In this document: positions 5,815-6,319 of the stretch, piece by piece | Numbering within the stretch: position 1 is the first letter of the stretch | How the letters are laid out: each line of letters begins with the position of its first letter | Position numbers and translations under genes: made by a program | DNA from: CAYVBN01 sp964538565 | GTDB taxonomy: Bacteria > Pseudomonadota > Alphaproteobacteria > Rhizobiales > Xanthobacteraceae | Direction: 5' to 3' | Assembly: GCA_964538565.1 (NCBI GenBank) | Contig: CAZIGW010000285.1 | Span: 1 to 6,319 of the forward strand | Length of the DNA: 6,319 bases | The notes under the pieces: model-generated | The model's database searches: none | The model's input: only the letters and a program-made list of their open reading frames with translations | Told to the model about the DNA's origin: nothing

Positions 5815-6318
5815 TCACTCCGCGGCGCGGCGCCGCCTGGCGCCGGTCGCCTGCTCGAGCAGGGCGATGAGCCCGCGCATGAGCTCGATGGGCCGCGGCG
5901 GGCAGCCCGGGATCGTGAGATCGACGGGGACGACCTGCTCGACCGAGCCGACCACCGCGTAGCTTCCGGCGAACACGCCGCAGCCCGCGCCGCAGTCGCC
6001 GACCGCCACCACCCATTTCGGAGCCGGCGTCGCCGCATAGGTGCGCTCCAGCGCGACCTTCATGTTGTGCGTCACCGGGCCGGTGACCAGCAGGACATCG
6101 GCGTGGCGCGGCGAGGCGACGAACTTCATGCCGAAACGCTCGATGTCGTAGACCGCGTTGTTGAGCGCATGGATCTCGAGCTCGCACCCGTTGCACGAAC
6201 CGGCGTCGACCTCGCGAAGGGTGAGCGAGCGGCCGACCAGGCGCCGGGCGCGCTGTTCGAGGGCGCGGCCGACCTCTTCGAGCGCGGCGTCGGTCGGGCT
6301 CGGACGCGCCATCGTCAC
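5815..6318 (-). CDS. HyfI/HycG/NuoB-like 4Fe-4S subunit of a membrane hydrogenase or complex I-type enzyme
   Basis: Small iron-sulfur subunit, 167 aa as read, of the family shared by group 4 [NiFe]-hydrogenases, formate hydrogenlyase (HycG, HyfI) and complex I (NuoB). It would hold the 4Fe-4S cluster nearest the large subunit, at the cytoplasmic side of a membrane complex. Expected ligands are C42 and C45 in SCNGCELEIH, C109 in GDCGAGC and C139 in PGCPP. The single CxxC, rather than adjacent cysteines, is closer to HycG/HyfI than to NuoB. Downstream, VLLVTGPVTHNM and PVDLTIPGCPPRP are typical of the family. The start is uncertain: GTG at 6318 overlaps a TGA (GTGA), which suggests coupling to an upstream gene cut off by the window, while ATG at 6312 is also in frame. 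A start beyond the window cannot be excluded. Partner subunits are not visible, so hydrogenase activity cannot be claimed. Confidence 0.85.
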   Translation of the reverse strand: MTMARPSPTDAALEEVGRALEQRARRLVGRSLTLREVDAGSCNGCELEIHALNNAVYDIERFGMKFVASPRHADVLLVTGPVTHNMKVALERTYAATPAPKWVVAVGDCGAGCGVFAGSYAVVGSVEQVVPVDLTIPGCPPRPIELMRGLIALLEQATGARRRRAAE

Positions 6319-6319
6319 C

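Overview
The window is very GC-rich, and all four genes use codons of that kind. Together with the gene families present (a zinc-less ECF anti-sigma pair, a CoxL-like molybdenum hydroxylase, a HyfI/HycG-like subunit), this suggests an alphaproteobacterium, most likely Hyphomicrobiales (Bradyrhizobium or Xanthobacteraceae-like). That is an inference from style and content, not from a database match.

Layout. Bases 1-224 hold no complete gene. They contain a minus-strand ECF-type promoter pointing off the left edge and a weak terminator candidate. Bases 225-3067 hold a three-gene minus-strand operon, in transcription order: an ECF sigma factor (3067-2486), its membrane anti-sigma factor (2489-1812, ATGA overlap with sigma) and a secreted subtilisin-like S8 protease (1724-225). 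Bases 3068-3471 are a 404-base divergent intergenic region with the sigma promoter, several palindromes and a C-rich tandem repeat whose minus strand is a strong G-quadruplex candidate. Bases 3472-5799 on the plus strand encode a form II CoxL-like molybdopterin-binding subunit of the xanthine dehydrogenase family. Bases 5815-6318, convergent with it, encode a HyfI/HycG/NuoB-like iron-sulfur subunit. Its operon continues off the right edge.

How the genes may work together. The most interesting part is the sigma/anti-sigma/protease unit. The periplasmic C-terminal domain of the anti-sigma factor (about residues 153-225) can be laid over the inhibitory propeptide of the neighbouring protease almost without gaps. 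Predicted strands and helices fall in the same order, and a set of residues (A, H, T, F-G, R-x-R, D) is shared. This suggests that the anti-sigma factor displays a propeptide-like domain, so that the protease could bind or cleave it and thereby gate sigma release. In addition, TGAACCT followed by CGCGAC-Y-AA at identical spacing (TGAACC-N16-CGAC) occurs directly before the sigma gene and again at the left edge. This fits an autoregulated ECF promoter plus a second target gene outside the window. The oxidoreductase genes on the right look functionally separate.
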